Below are positions 33,901 to 42,673 of a stretch of DNA of 64,000 bases, one piece after another (position 1 is the stretch's first letter; every line of letters begins with the position of its first letter). The stretch lies in the NCBI GenBank assembly GCA_963970005.1, contig CAXAMN010021113.1, positions 65,923 to 129,922 of the forward strand. Reading direction: 5' to 3'. The notes under the pieces were generated by a model. The model saw only the letters and a list, made by a program, of their open reading frames with translations, ran no database searches and was not told the origin of the DNA. A program made the position numbers and the translations under genes. The DNA comes from Durusdinium trenchii. Lineage: Eukaryota > Sar > Dinophyceae > Suessiales > Symbiodiniaceae.

Positions 33901-36900
33901 GAAGGCACCCGATGAGCCCCAACCACCCGCCGACCGCCTGAACACGACCGGGCGCAATCGTCGGGCTCCAAACACGGGCCACGTCAACACGGGCCACTGA
34001 TGTTCTCCACACCTGACACCAGGTAGGGAGCCAAGCTTTGCCTTGGCCATCTCGTTGGAGGTCTGTAGATCAATTGAAAGTTGCCTTTCAATGAGCTGGA
34101 CCTGTAATTTTGACAAGGGTAAAGATAAAGAACATTAAACAAGATTAAGCAATAAGTGAATTGTTCCATGGAGTTGGGTGCTCTTGAGACCCCCAACCAC
34201 GTGAGTGGATGTGACAAGGGCACCCCGGAAGCTCTCCGTTCGTTTGGCACCCAACTCCGTGAAACTGCTGATGATGATAATTCCCTAGGCACCAACCATT
34301 GATTGAATGGTTGGAATCCCGAAAAGCTATTACTTTACTATCGAGGGATTTGAGGCGACAGAACCAGGTCAACCATTTTGGATGGTTCTTCTCGGCTTCG
34401 GCGGGTTCGGGTGACCTTCCAGTTGCGGGTCAGTGAGGTCTGAGATGCCCTACTTGAAAGCCTTCATGCGAGAGACGCACCGCCTCCGGGACCTGATTGG
34501 GGGACGGAGTCTTCTTCCACGCGCTTCCGGTCTTCTTCTGTTCGACACATCGCAGATTTTTGTGAAAAACTTGTGGCGAGTTTTGTTTTTTTCTCGGAAA
34601 GAGGGGAGTCGAACTTGGCTTTCCTGTGGAAAATGTTGGGGTGCATCTTCTGGTCGTGTTTGACGTGACCTGTAACAGTCCATGAAAGGATGAACATGTT
34701 TCACAAAGGCCTGCAACCTAACCATCATCATGAGCCCGGGTCTGGGGCCCATTGGGAGATACCCAAAAAGTAAACCCTCGAAGAACACCCCCAACATCAC
34801 CCCCAAAAAAGTCCAGTTCAACAGTTCAGGCACCGCAGGTCCAGGAACTTCCCAACCTCGGGAACACTCGGGAACGTCGTCCTTCCCGCTTTCGAAGTTT
34901 CTCACTGTCGAAGAACCCAGACCATCGGACTGGTGACTATACTCACTAATTGCTACATGAAACCCCTCCCCATTGTCCTGACCCATTCGACCTATCCATA
35001 CCCATTGTCCTTTGCCAACTCTTGGTCCGTCGTCACCATTGTCTGCCGGCGACCGGCACGGTCCGCGCCCGGCTACCCGCCCTGCGAGGCTTCAGCGCCC
35101 CAGCGCCGGTCTTTTCCATCCGCTTCGCGGAGGAGGACATGACGCTCTGCGGCTCGGAGAGGAGTTCTGGGACCGACATCGCAACAAATGGGTGTGGTAA
35201 GGACGCTTCTGGGGGCTTTTTTTCCAACCCTTTTGGAGGATGTGGGTGATTTGTTGGTTTGCAAAAGTGTTGGAGAAAAAAGAATGACTGATGGAACCAG
35301 CTGTGGCCAAAGAAGTTCGCCCCAAAAAGGCCCGTATACGCATTGGTTCGAGTTTGTGTGTTCTTCGAGTTGGCCAAAAGGGGTTCTGTATGCTGTTGTT
35401 CTTGGAGCAAGGAAAAGTGTATCGCTAGGGCTCCAAGTACCTCCTCAGAAGGTATTTGGACCCTCTAAACCCACCCCAAACCTTCTCAGAAGGTATTTGG
35501 AGCCCTAGGGTACGTATGGAGATGGAACCTGGACAAATCAGAATGCACAGACCTGCTAAGCACTTCGTGGGCTCTCGACCAGTGCCGCGAAAGCTATAAG
35601 GCTCGCGCGCGCGCGCGTGCCAGGACCGGTGACACACGTTATTTTTTTTTCTCGATTCGGCAGTGCACCCCCCCCGGCGCCCACTGTATGGACCCTCATC
35701 TACTAGCACCCGACTCGAAGAAGGTCACCACCTGCCACTTTTCAGTCTGCAAAAGTCACCCATGTCGGAGACCTGTTGAAAGGTGCTGGTACTAGCAGTT
35801 CCATAGAGTTGGGTGGTACCTTTCGGGCATTCCTCGGCTATTGTCACGTTCTTGCCCTCCCTGGAATGACACCTTCACCCAGTTTTTTCGTGGAACGGCT
35901 GGTCCTAATCCTTGGTCTTCGACCCCAAGACCCTTCACCTTTTCCTAAGAGATCTAAGAATCCGAAGTGGCCCGGGCCGGCAGGGTCGGACGACCCGAAC
36001 CCAGACCGTTCACCTGGGTTCGGGCCCGAAGTCTTAGTACTCCAAAAGGAGCGCCACCCTTCGAGCCAGTCGCCCGAGGTGGCTATGAAGTGCCGAAGAA
36101 CTGTCGAATCGTGATGACGTCCGAGGGTCTTCAGAATGACCCACAGCCCCTCAGAGAGAAATGTTGGTGCCCTGGGTTTGAATCCCAAACAACTTCAACA
36201 TGCATGGGTTTTTGTAACTTTCATGATTTTTTGATAGAAGATGGCCAGTTGCTTTCTTCATGTGGCTACTCTTGTGGGTGCTTGTTCTACTGTGGCTGAA
36301 CATTCGGCTAACACATGCTAAAAGAAGCTGTTCGAAGTTGGGAGAGATCCTGTGGAATTTTGAGGTTTGTGAGACAGGCCGATTTGGAAGGTGCTTTTCT
36401 TGGTGTTTGCCTCCACTCCAACCAACACCCTCACCCTCACACCCTCGACCAGTTGTGGATTTGGATCCCAACTCTTATGCTGCTCTGAGCGTCCAGCAGG
36501 TTCCGGCACACGCCGGTTCCAGCCTTTCCACACGAAACCTCCTCTCTTTTAGGTTCAAAACCCCTTGAACCGGGACCCTCAGACCTCTCCGCCTGGTGCT
36601 GGTGGGCACCAAGCTCTGACCTCTGCCTTTTCGTTGAACAAATCAACGAGCCGCTCTTGATGATGACCCTCTTCAGATTGCTTGGTGGATTCACAGAGGC
36701 AAAGACCCCTCGAATTCTTGAGCCAGCAAGTCGAGTCTATATGTTCCCCGGCATCGGACCGCCCACCTCGGACCATCCGAGACCATTTAATTCACTTCGG
36801 AGGGAGCGAGTTTGGAGCGAGCTGAAGCGAGCTGAGGCTCGTGGATGAACCGGAGAAGTTCCTTCCGGAGCGCTTCTTGCCCGACCAGGTGCAAGCCCGA

Positions 36901-39900
36901 AAGAACGATGCTTGGGACGGGGGGGGGGGCCGGGGGGGTCAGGGGGGAAGGAGGACACGTGAGAAAAGGTGAGGAACGGTGAGGACCTGGTGAGGACCTG
37001 GTGAGGACCTTCCCACCATGTGTCATCCAAACGGTGCTTGACCTGGTGAGACCGAGTCTTTTTTCGGGCCTGGTGCGGATGGAACCGAAGAGAAACACGT
37101 GACGGAGGTGAGGAAGTGGGGAGGAAGTGGGGTGTGCGAAAGGTGAAGAGATCAGAGGGGGTGGTGGGAGGCCATGTGCGCTAGTAACAAGGACGCTACT
37201 AGGGGCGCTCCTGGCCATACTACAGTAGCAAAGGGCATCGCTACGAACGGAGCGATCCGATCGGACGCTATTAGTGGCACAAAAGGACCCTTCCGAGTCG
37301 CTACATGGGAAGATCATGGAAGTGGAACACCAGCTGTTTGGTGTTCGAAACATGGTCATCGAATTGGGGGCCAGCCATCCCACCCAACCATGGATTAAGT
37401 CGTTCCCAGAAGTGGAGAAGATGGCGGGCGTTCAGCTGGACTGGTGGACGTTCAGTCAATTGCGAGGAGGAAGAACCGCTTTCTTCATCTTTGTTTCTAT
37501 ATACTGAATAGACCCCCAAATAGAAATAACATCCATGAACATTCCCACGAAACATGTCTTTTTTCCACCGTCCCCCGGTCATTATTTGTTTGGGGAGTCA
37601 CGGTCTATCACAGGGTCCTCGTTGGAGAGGGCGAAACGCCGTCCTGTTCCGCCAGGTTTGGTCGGCTCGATCGTGTAGGAGATCTATTGCCTATATTCGA
37701 AGAACTATCGATTTAAGGGTTTGAATCCCGAACAACCATCTATTTTGCCATCTTTTGCTAAGACCACAAAATTCAGGTCAACCGAACTCTCTTAAAGGGT
37801 CTTCTCGGAAGGCAAGGACCGGGTTTCGTGGTGCGAGGGAGGTTTTGAGACGTTTTGCAGCTGTGATCAGCAGGGGAGTGAGGGCCTTCGATCAGCTGAG
37901 ATCAGCTGAGGACCCCTTGAAGTCCATCTTGGACCACAAACTCCTCTCTGGACCTTTCAGTTCCTTGCCGCACCGAGATCACGGAGTTCCATGCATCGGT
38001 GGGGGGGGGGCGCATGCCCGCGCCGCGAACTTACCGCGCCCGTCTGGGTACAAAAGGGCGGAGCACAGGACCTTTGGTGGCGGCCCTTTGAGGTACCACT
38101 CTTCAGAGTTGGTCGGCCGCTGGCTGTTTCCCAAGAAGAACTGAGTTGAAGCAAGACCTGGGGGATAGAGAATTCGAACGCCATTGCTCCTTGTGACCAT
38201 GCGACAGATGGCGACAGCTGGCCATCTAGTGGTCCGACAAAGGTGTTCTAGCAAGACAGTTTCATGTTGTGAATCTAGGGATTGATCACATTGAGTGGCA
38301 ATCATGTTGATCACATGAATCACATTGACATTGACATGAATGTTGTTGATGGATTGATCTGGAGTGGCAAGGTGTGCTTCGACCCTTTGTTTGGGGGATC
38401 CTTTGTTTGGACTCCGTTTCACGGGGCCGCCACACTGCAAAACCGAACCCGTGACGGAACGGCGCTGATTTCATGCCAGACCCCCAGCAACATGGGTCTT
38501 TGCCCGATCCTTGACGCAGAGCGAGTGACAAGCACCAGCATCTACCAGGACCTTCCAACAGGTGGTTTTTGGGCACTCCTTGACCTCTAAGAGGCTGTTT
38601 ATAGACACCTCTTGGAAGGTCCTGGTATTTAACCACTGTTTTCTTTTTTATTTTTTGCCTGGTTAGTGGATAAAGTCAGTGAAGGTTGGCAGTTGGCATG
38701 TGATTTTTGACCACATGTGTTTTTTTGGGCACCAACGATAGAAAGAGGATTCGGTCCGGTGGTTGGGAGATGCTTCTCGCAAAGGGTGGGGTCAAATGCA
38801 TCAAGAACACCATGACTTCGGTCCAGGGCCCGGCCCCTCCCCTTGTCCGAACTCAGGGTCCAATGAGCCGTGATGAAGCAAATCCAATTCATCTCGAACG
38901 GCAGAACGGTGAGAGAAACGGTGCTTCAGGCCACGGTCTGTCAATTGAAGCTGCCAAACACCGTGACGCCCCAAGCAGGTCCATTTTTTGGTTCCCAGAG
39001 GCGACCCTAGACCCGAATCCTCTGGAGGGGTCTGGGGTTTCTCACTAATCCCGAGGTTTTGAGGGACCAGTCAGGTTATTTGGAGCGTCTGGGTTCCTCA
39101 ACTCCTTCGTGCCTCTCCATCGCAGATGCCGACTGTTGGGCCGGATGGAGATCCGATCTCCAGTTGTCAAACCCGGAGCCTGTTTCCTAATCAGAAGTGA
39201 AGGAATTCACTACAGATGTGTCTCCTGCAGGTAGTTCACCTGGAATTTTGATCTATATAAAGCCCCGAACCCCATCTGCCCATCTGTGCGGAGTAGCGTC
39301 AGTCGTCGCGTACGCCTAGGCTTTGGGCCCCGCATGTGTATGGGTGCGCGACTGGCAGACATGGCCACTGGGTGGAACGGGTCGCGGGGCGAGGAGCGGA
39401 CACTTAGAAAGAAGTCGCATCGCATGGAGATGTGGAGATGTGGACCCCTTCAAGACGTTGGTCGCAACGCATATATGTTTTTCGGATTCATGTTCTTTAG
39501 TTACCGGGCTGTATGTTGAAACCTCAGATAAGCCCCCTCATTTTCTTTTCGATTGGACACCGAAACAGTACAATCATGTGTGCCTCCGCACACGCGTTGA
39601 TCGGTGTGCCAGTCATTTGGTCCATCTTCCCAGACCAGACTTGAAGCCCACCAAAACACGTTCGGCCAGAATAGTAGGTTTTTCCTCACTTGCAGTTGGA
39701 AGGTTGGAAGTGCAGATTTCATGGGCCGGATGTTGTGGGTTAAACGATCGATCTTTTTCGAAGACCCCCGTGTTGTTATCGGTCGATGCATGTGATTGTC
39801 TTCCGTGTTCTTTCCTTCAATTCACCGTGTCGTGGCAAGGGGCACTTTTCAATGATCCAAGCTTGGGGTGATCCATTCGCAGAAAGCTCACAATAGCTCG

Positions 39901-40753
39901 TGGAAGTACAGTGGGCGTTCTTCGTCCATTTGGAGTTTGTAGTAATGTATACTCTTGATTAATAACCCCTCCATTTCAATTGAACAACCTCTTCATGTGG
40001 GGGCGGTTTATCAATCAACAGTCTACATTACTTCCAAGGGGTCCAGGCACTTCCAAGTCCTTTGACCAGTGGATCTTGACCGTCCGTCCATACCAGGACC
40101 TTGAGGTTGAGAATTGCTTTTGGAATTCAGACACGTCACACACACACATAGTCACTTGAGATTTTCTTAAGACCCTTTGAACAAATATCTATTGAACAGA
40201 CCACATGTAAGTTTAAAACTGCTGAAACAGCTTGACCAAACAGACCACATGCAACCCCAAAAAACGCTGAACGAGTTTAGTTTGAATTTGATTGAGCAGA
40301 CCACACGCACACCCAAACGATGTGTTTGAGTTTTCCTCTTTCAAACTGAAAAGAGGCACCGGAAAACCTTTCGACTTCCAAGTGCAGCTCAAACCCACGA
40401 AGTCGGTCCCACAGCTCCCACAGTCGGTCTCCGTTGAAATGGAGGACCTGTAGTGATCCGGTGGCAGATGGCCTATAGAGTCGGGTCTCTGGTAGAGTTG
40501 GCTTCGGGAGTTCGTCTCAGATTCGTCAACTTGATCGGTGTAGAGCTCTGAAGGGTCTGGGCGACGTGGGAGGTGAGGAGTTGTTCGCTCTTTTCGGCAA
40601 CCCCAATTGGTGGGTTCTGCATGGCTCTTCCAACAATAGCAGGGAGCATGTTGCAATTCTTAAAAGGGTTTTTCTTGAGAAACTTGTTTTTCTCAAGCAC
40701 TACTTGTACCACTACAACTACCACTACGACTACCACTACTACTATGACTACTA

Positions 40754-40787
<34 letters not shown>

Positions 40788-40892
40788 CTCCTACTACTAC
40801 TACTACTTCTACTACTACTACCAACTACTATAACTACTACTAACTACTACTAACTACTACTAACTACTACTAACTACTACTACTACTACTAG

Positions 40893-40958
<66 letters not shown>

Positions 40959-42178
40959 GCTACTACTAGCTACTACTACGACGACTACGACGACTACGAC
41001 TACTACGACTACTACGACTACTACGACGACTACGACGACTACGACGACTACGACTACTACGACTACTACGACTATGACTATGACTATTACTATTACTATT
41101 ACTCTGTATACTACTTCTTGCTTGCTTCTTCCTCCTTCTTCGCCTCGTTTTCGTCTCTGAGGAGATCATGACCTTGATGGCGAAGTTCACCTCGCGCTTC
41201 TACTTCGAACTGGCACCCAACCAAAGCTGGCAGGATCGGAGACTGGGCAGAACATCGAACTCTGTGGATCCTCACAGCGAAGCGTACTGACTACTGATCG
41301 TTTAAACATGGGGTTTGATGGGGTTCTCATGCCACACATGGGGTTGTCCGTACTGTCCCTCAAAAAGGTTTCATGGGGTTCTCAAATGATCATTGAGTTT
41401 CACAAGGGTTGGTTGGCATTTTTAGCAGTATTGACTCTATATTTTGTGTGGTTCAGAAGCCCCCCCTCATCATTAGGACTTAGGGTGTGCATGTGGATCA
41501 CATGTGCACAAGCAACACGATTAAAACCAAGTTTTCGTCCTGTGGAAAGGACACAACTGATAAAGTAGTGAACTAAGTTTGAGTATGACCGAGTCTCAGT
41601 AGACATCTCTCGTAAGAAAGCCTGGAAGAGGCAGTTCTGCCTCTATTCGGAAAAAGAAACAGCTGAGATGTTCCCGCCATGGCCTTGGCGAAGGAGAGGA
41701 CACAATCAACCAGGTGCTTGATGGGTTTTGATCCGTGCACTTCTTGGGGATAGATCAGTGCATGCCGTCCTGCTGGTCCCGCTTGGGCACGCAGCTGTGC
41801 AGCCGTGAACACGTCATGGGAACTGGGGACCCAGCAGCACGGAAGGGTCTCTGATCAGAGCGTCCAATCTGCTGGTCAAGTCCTTGCGCGGGAAGGGGGG
41901 ATGGGACGGTCACCGTGTTCAGCTGTTCCACGCTCGGTCTGACACCGGTCTCCTGTTTTCGTCATCTGAGGATGCAGACTGCGAAGGCTCCTGATCCCAT
42001 TCCCACCTTGAACTTCACCGTCAGGAGCGTCCCACCGCACTGGTGGTCTGGTGGTCGGGTGGAGCTGGTTGTTGGGCGCATTAAGCGCGTTTGGGGCAGC
42101 GTGTGGTGCCGATATGGAGGTACCAAGATAGGAGGTACATTCCGTGAAACATGGAAGTGCAGAACAATCCGTTCGTAG
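21849..42178 (+). CDS. Cytochrome P450, mitochondrial/class-I type, about 20 exons
   Basis: A heme-thiolate monooxygenase that would insert one oxygen atom into an organic substrate using electrons from a redox partner. About 20 exons give roughly 500 codons, the usual P450 length. In order they show MPGPQWPVVGALP and LHEYYR at the N-terminus, KYGLIW, EGRYPRG, C-helix DGPNWHSSRQKLQK, VDLRDLIVNAVADVFTAAML, I-helix GIVLAGLDTT, LLWNMLNLGRFPEAQ, K-helix ETHR within MPYLKAFMRETHRL, EKFLPERFLPD, and the heme loop FGPRMCMGARLADM with its Cys ligand. The C-terminal strand is PIPTLNFTVRSV. The N-terminal LHEYYR, the MCMGARLADME heme block and the SW...PIPTLNF ending resemble mitochondrial CYP11/24/27-like proteins (family knowledge). 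About 20-25 residues before the C helix were not located. Substrate unknown. Donors are mainly GA and GC. Confidence 0.88.
22464..22509 (+). CDS. P450 exon 2 (KYGLIW)
   Basis: CTCAG|G acceptor. Completes the Arg codon of exon 1 and reads SYEKYGLIWNVTRHS, matching the KYGPIW block of mitochondrial P450s. A GA donor (GACAAG) gives phase 0 for exon 3; a GT at 22515 would lead to a stop. Confidence 0.65.
22708..22776 (+). CDS. P450 exon 3 (beta-1/B helix)
   Basis: CTCTCAG|GGC acceptor. Reads GSIMNEPTVILSEPREMRKV then FQQ, the strand and B-helix region. GA donor (GAGCCG). Joining to exon 4 restores the conserved FQQEGRYP block. Confidence 0.7.
23076..23114 (+). CDS. P450 exon 4 (EGRYPRG)
   Basis: GAGCAG|GAA acceptor and EGRYPRGLVSDAW, typical of the segment after the B helix. 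The 3' end is uncertain: GA (23106) and GC (23109) donors are both possible. Donor and acceptor of the preceding intron share GCAGGA. Confidence 0.6.
23546..23614. repeat. 36-bp tandem duplication
   Basis: GGCAGTGTTCCCCGCCGGA followed by (C/T)CTCAACCGCGAG occurs twice with one base difference, inside P450 intron 4 and directly before the minisatellite. Confidence 0.8.
23620..23885. repeat. 12/24-bp minisatellite (KECQKICQ-like in one frame)
   Basis: About 20 tandem 12-mers alternate between CAGAAAGAATGT and CAGAAGATATGC variants. All + frames and at least one minus frame remain open because the unit is divisible by three. The + frame reads KECQKICQ repeats. It sits in P450 intron 4, and its flanking frames show no splice pairing, so translation is not supported. 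Confidence 0.85.
24728..24769 (+). CDS. P450 exon 5 (C helix)
   Basis: CCGCAG|GAC acceptor. Reads DGPNWHSSRQKLQK, the C-helix WxxxR block that contacts a heme propionate. GC donor (GCGACG) and phase 0 into exon 6. The frame is also open upstream, so the exon could start earlier. Confidence 0.75.
24832..24861. repeat. TTG repeat plus poly-T tract
   Basis: A (TTG)n run turns into 18 T residues in P450 intron 5. It is a simple repeat, and no acceptor use is evident after it. Confidence 0.8.
25859..25945 (+). CDS. P450 exon 6 (C-D region)
   Basis: CTTCTTCAG|GAC acceptor. DIFGVATASSYCEPVTQAAE then LLGFHRGIS, the segment between C helix and D helix. A GA donor (GAGTGA) keeps phase 0 for exon 7. 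A GT one base earlier would shift the frame. Confidence 0.65.
25970..26470. other. AT-rich island inside P450 intron 6
   Basis: About 500 bp with GC content near one quarter to 30 percent by eye, in sequence otherwise near 50 percent. It begins and ends sharply and contains a 72-codon hydrophobic frame (26141-26359) with no recognised family. It could be inserted organelle or mobile DNA; neither is shown. Confidence 0.6.
27663..28078. repeat. Direct repeat, copy 1 (about 415 bp)
   Basis: Near-identical to 29069-29495, with a few substitutions and a 10-bp indel (CACATGGATG present only in copy 2, near 29336). Both copies are bounded by CA-rich microsatellite. A minus-strand frame of about 100 codons is open in both copies, but most coding differences are non-synonymous, so no purifying selection is visible. 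Confidence 0.9.
28079..29068. other. Spacer between direct repeats
   Basis: Contains CTAGTAGC-type repeats (28125-28250), a purine-rich segment, and a 90-codon frame (28559-28831, +) with a Lys/Arg-rich tail (KASRKRKATARKKNP). There is no reverse transcriptase, integrase or other mobile-element domain, so an LTR element is not supported. Confidence 0.5.
29069..29495. repeat. Direct repeat, copy 2 (about 425 bp)
   Basis: Second copy of the repeat at 27663-28078, about 1.4 kb downstream and ending about 125 bp before P450 exon 7. The tail (GCGAAAGCAGGGGCCCCTAG and following) also recurs in part at 28215-28320. Confidence 0.9.
29619..29744 (+). CDS. P450 exon 7 (E helix)
   Basis: CACCAG|GTG acceptor. 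VDLRDLIVNAVADVFTAAML then GRPLGVSAG and an acidic tail (RATEEEQPR), the E-helix signature of this family. The 3' end is not fixed; candidates lie at 29739-29753. Confidence 0.7.
29925..30017. repeat. MITE-like foldback, CAGGAGTCAC family
   Basis: CCAGTCACATGTCGGGGTG at the left pairs with CACCCCGACATGTGACTCC at the right. The internal ATCCATGGAGGTTAGGGGTG block is shared with the copies at 16858, 42553 and 50049. It lies in P450 intron 7. Confidence 0.88.
30581..30661 (+). CDS. P450 exon 8 (F helix)
   Basis: PHLKLWPEASATYRELERRC then LSLNRRR. The start may be at 30564, 30581 or, following the AG|G rule, 30605. The GT donor (GTGGTT) at 30662 gives phase 0, matching exon 9. Confidence 0.6.
31642..31740 (+). 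CDS. P450 exon 9 (G-H region)
   Basis: GGGAG|GTG acceptor. VSMRKTTKDLVFETLARYEN and then EGPEEDLPYVVR. The GT donor (GTTTGG) leaves phase 0. The acceptor is of the GAG type without a pyrimidine tract. Confidence 0.7.
32045..32115 (+). CDS. P450 exon 10 (I helix, AGLDTT)
   Basis: AGAG|GAC-type acceptor after a (CT)n-rich stretch. Encodes EDFPMEVHGIVLAGLDTTYH, the I helix whose AGxDTT lies over the heme and delivers protons for oxygen activation. A GC donor (GCAGGG) in phase 2 leads into a 52-bp intron, the shortest in the gene. Confidence 0.85.
32168..32240 (+). CDS. P450 exon 11 (J helix)
   Basis: GGACAG|C acceptor, then RTDVEIAEILLWNMLNLGRF and PEAQ, equivalent to the WALYxLxxxPExQ block. 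GA donor (GAGCAT). The 8 bases CACAGGAG are shared by the donor and acceptor sides of the following intron. Confidence 0.8.
32681..32773. repeat. Foldback element, CCCTAGGG-TCC family
   Basis: GGGATCCAGTCGTAGCTTCT at the left and ACCTTCTGAGAAGGTACTTGGATCCC at the right are inverted. It lies in P450 intron 11. Confidence 0.75.
33034..33098 (+). CDS. P450 exon 12 (J-prime helix)
   Basis: CACACAG|GAG acceptor. ESLRKEVDEVLGPTAHFTRD followed by KL. GA donor (GAGCTT) in phase 2, exactly matched by exon 13. Confidence 0.85.
34438..34494 (+). CDS. P450 exon 13 (K helix, ExxR)
   Basis: GTGAG|G acceptor. SEMPYLKAFMRETHRLRD; Glu and Arg of ETHR form the conserved ExxR salt-bridge network. GA donor (GATTGG), phase 2. 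Confidence 0.88.
35096..35156 (+). CDS. P450 exon 14 (beta-1 strands)
   Basis: TTCAG|C acceptor. APAPVFSIRFAEEDMTLCGS, equivalent to the strand region between ExxR and the PAGT turn. The 3' boundary is estimated; a GA donor (GAGAGG) fits. Confidence 0.7.
35425..35510. repeat. Foldback element, CCCTAGGG-TCC family
   Basis: CTAGGGCTCCAAGTACCTCC at the left is the inverted repeat of the right end, AAGGTATTTGGAGCCCTAG. About 35 bp pair on each side. It lies in P450 intron 14. Confidence 0.85.
36699..36778 (+). CDS. P450 exon 15 (PASRVYMF)
   Basis: Contains PASRVYMFPGIGPPTSDHP, the counterpart of P(A/K)GTxVxxxxxxxHxxP. The AG|G start at 36699 is chosen; a start at 36723 (TTGAG|CCA) would be shorter and closer to family length. 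GA donor (GAGACC), phase 2. Confidence 0.65.
36837..36906 (+). CDS. P450 exon 16 (PERF motif)
   Basis: GCTGAG|G acceptor. LVDEPEKFLPERFLPDQVQA then RKN, the conserved PERF meander. GA donor (GATGCT), phase 0. A poly-G run follows in the intron. Confidence 0.88.
37911..37959 (+). CDS. P450 exon 17 (pre-heme segment)
   Basis: GCTGAG|GAC acceptor. DPLKSILDHKLLSGPF, the run-in to the heme loop. The GT donor (GTTCCT) leaves one base (A) which with GC of exon 18 makes Ser, giving GPFSFGPR. Confidence 0.85.
38543..38627. repeat. Foldback element, CCAGGACCTT termini
   Basis: TACCAGGACCTTCCAACAGG and CTCTTGGAAGGTCCTGGTA form a stem of about 20 bp around a 45-bp loop, in P450 intron 17. Same terminal motif as 9404-9504. 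Confidence 0.8.
39001..39070 (+). repeat. Dispersed repeat, forward copy
   Basis: About 65 bp are the reverse complement of 58068-58130 with a few differences (shared blocks GCGACCCTAGACCCGAATCC and GTCTGGGGTTTCTCAC). One copy is in P450 intron 17 and the other in an exchanger intron. Confidence 0.8.
39320..39363 (+). CDS. P450 exon 18 (heme-cysteine loop)
   Basis: CCTAG|GC acceptor. FGPRMCMGARLADM contains FxxGxRxCxG with the Cys that ligates heme iron. GC donor (GCCACT), phase 0. Confidence 0.92.
40704..41102. repeat. ACT/ACG trinucleotide array
   Basis: About 400 bp of (ACT)n with TAACTACT interruptions changes into (ACGACT)n and then ATGACT/ATTACT units. It ends about 60 bp before the exon 19 acceptor, so nearly the whole 3' part of intron 18 is a simple repeat. 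Confidence 0.95.
41162..41229 (+). CDS. P450 exon 19 (L helix)
   Basis: TCTGAG|GAG acceptor about 60 bp after the ACT/ACG array. EIMTLMAKFTSRFYFELAPN then QSW. Joined to exon 18 it gives ARLADMEIMTLMAKF. GC donor (GCAGGA), phase 2. Confidence 0.85.
41971..42178 (+). CDS. P450 exon 20 (C-terminus, stop)
   Basis: TCTGAG|G acceptor. MQTAKAPDPIPTLNFTVRSV is the usual C-terminal strand. The frame continues about 50 codons to TAG at 42176, longer than most P450 tails, so either the tail is extended or a final intron was missed. Confidence 0.7.
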
Positions 42179-42552
42179 AGGAAAATTGTAATCCAAGGGC
42201 CTTGAATGATCTTTTTCAGGAGTGTAGTTGGATGGCGGATGGTTGTTCCCGGAAATGGATTCAGCTCTCCGGATCACCCCTGCGGATGGTCGGATTGACC
42301 AAGAACTTGGAGAAGTCTAACATGGTCTGAGATGGTTTCAGGTTGGTATCCACCCAAAAGAAGGTTCCTGTGTCCAATGGAACCTTGGTGAACATCGTGC
42401 GTCAACCAGACTCTAGATTGACATCCTTGCTTGTTGATGCGGTTGTCTTCCCGTTCCTGTTCCATATCTCCTGCGACCCACCGGCCCTCACGATGGCTCC
42501 TGGTACGCCGCACAGGTCCCATGACACACCTGGTTTTCCTTCGCAAAAACCA

Positions 42553-42673
42553 CCAGCAGTCACAGAGCTCGGGGTGCGATCCATGGAGGTTAGGCTTGAG
42601 GTGCCCGAACGTCACATCCACTCACGTGCTTGGGGACGTTTCACACCAGGTACTCGAGCTCTGTGACTCCTGG
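42553..42673. repeat. MITE-like foldback, CAGGAGTCAC family
   Basis: CCAGCAGTCACAGAGCTCGG pairs with CTCGAGCTCTGTGACTCCTGG. Conserved internal CATCCACTCACGTG and ATCCATGGAGGTTAGG blocks. It begins about 375 bp after the P450 stop. Confidence 0.88.
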
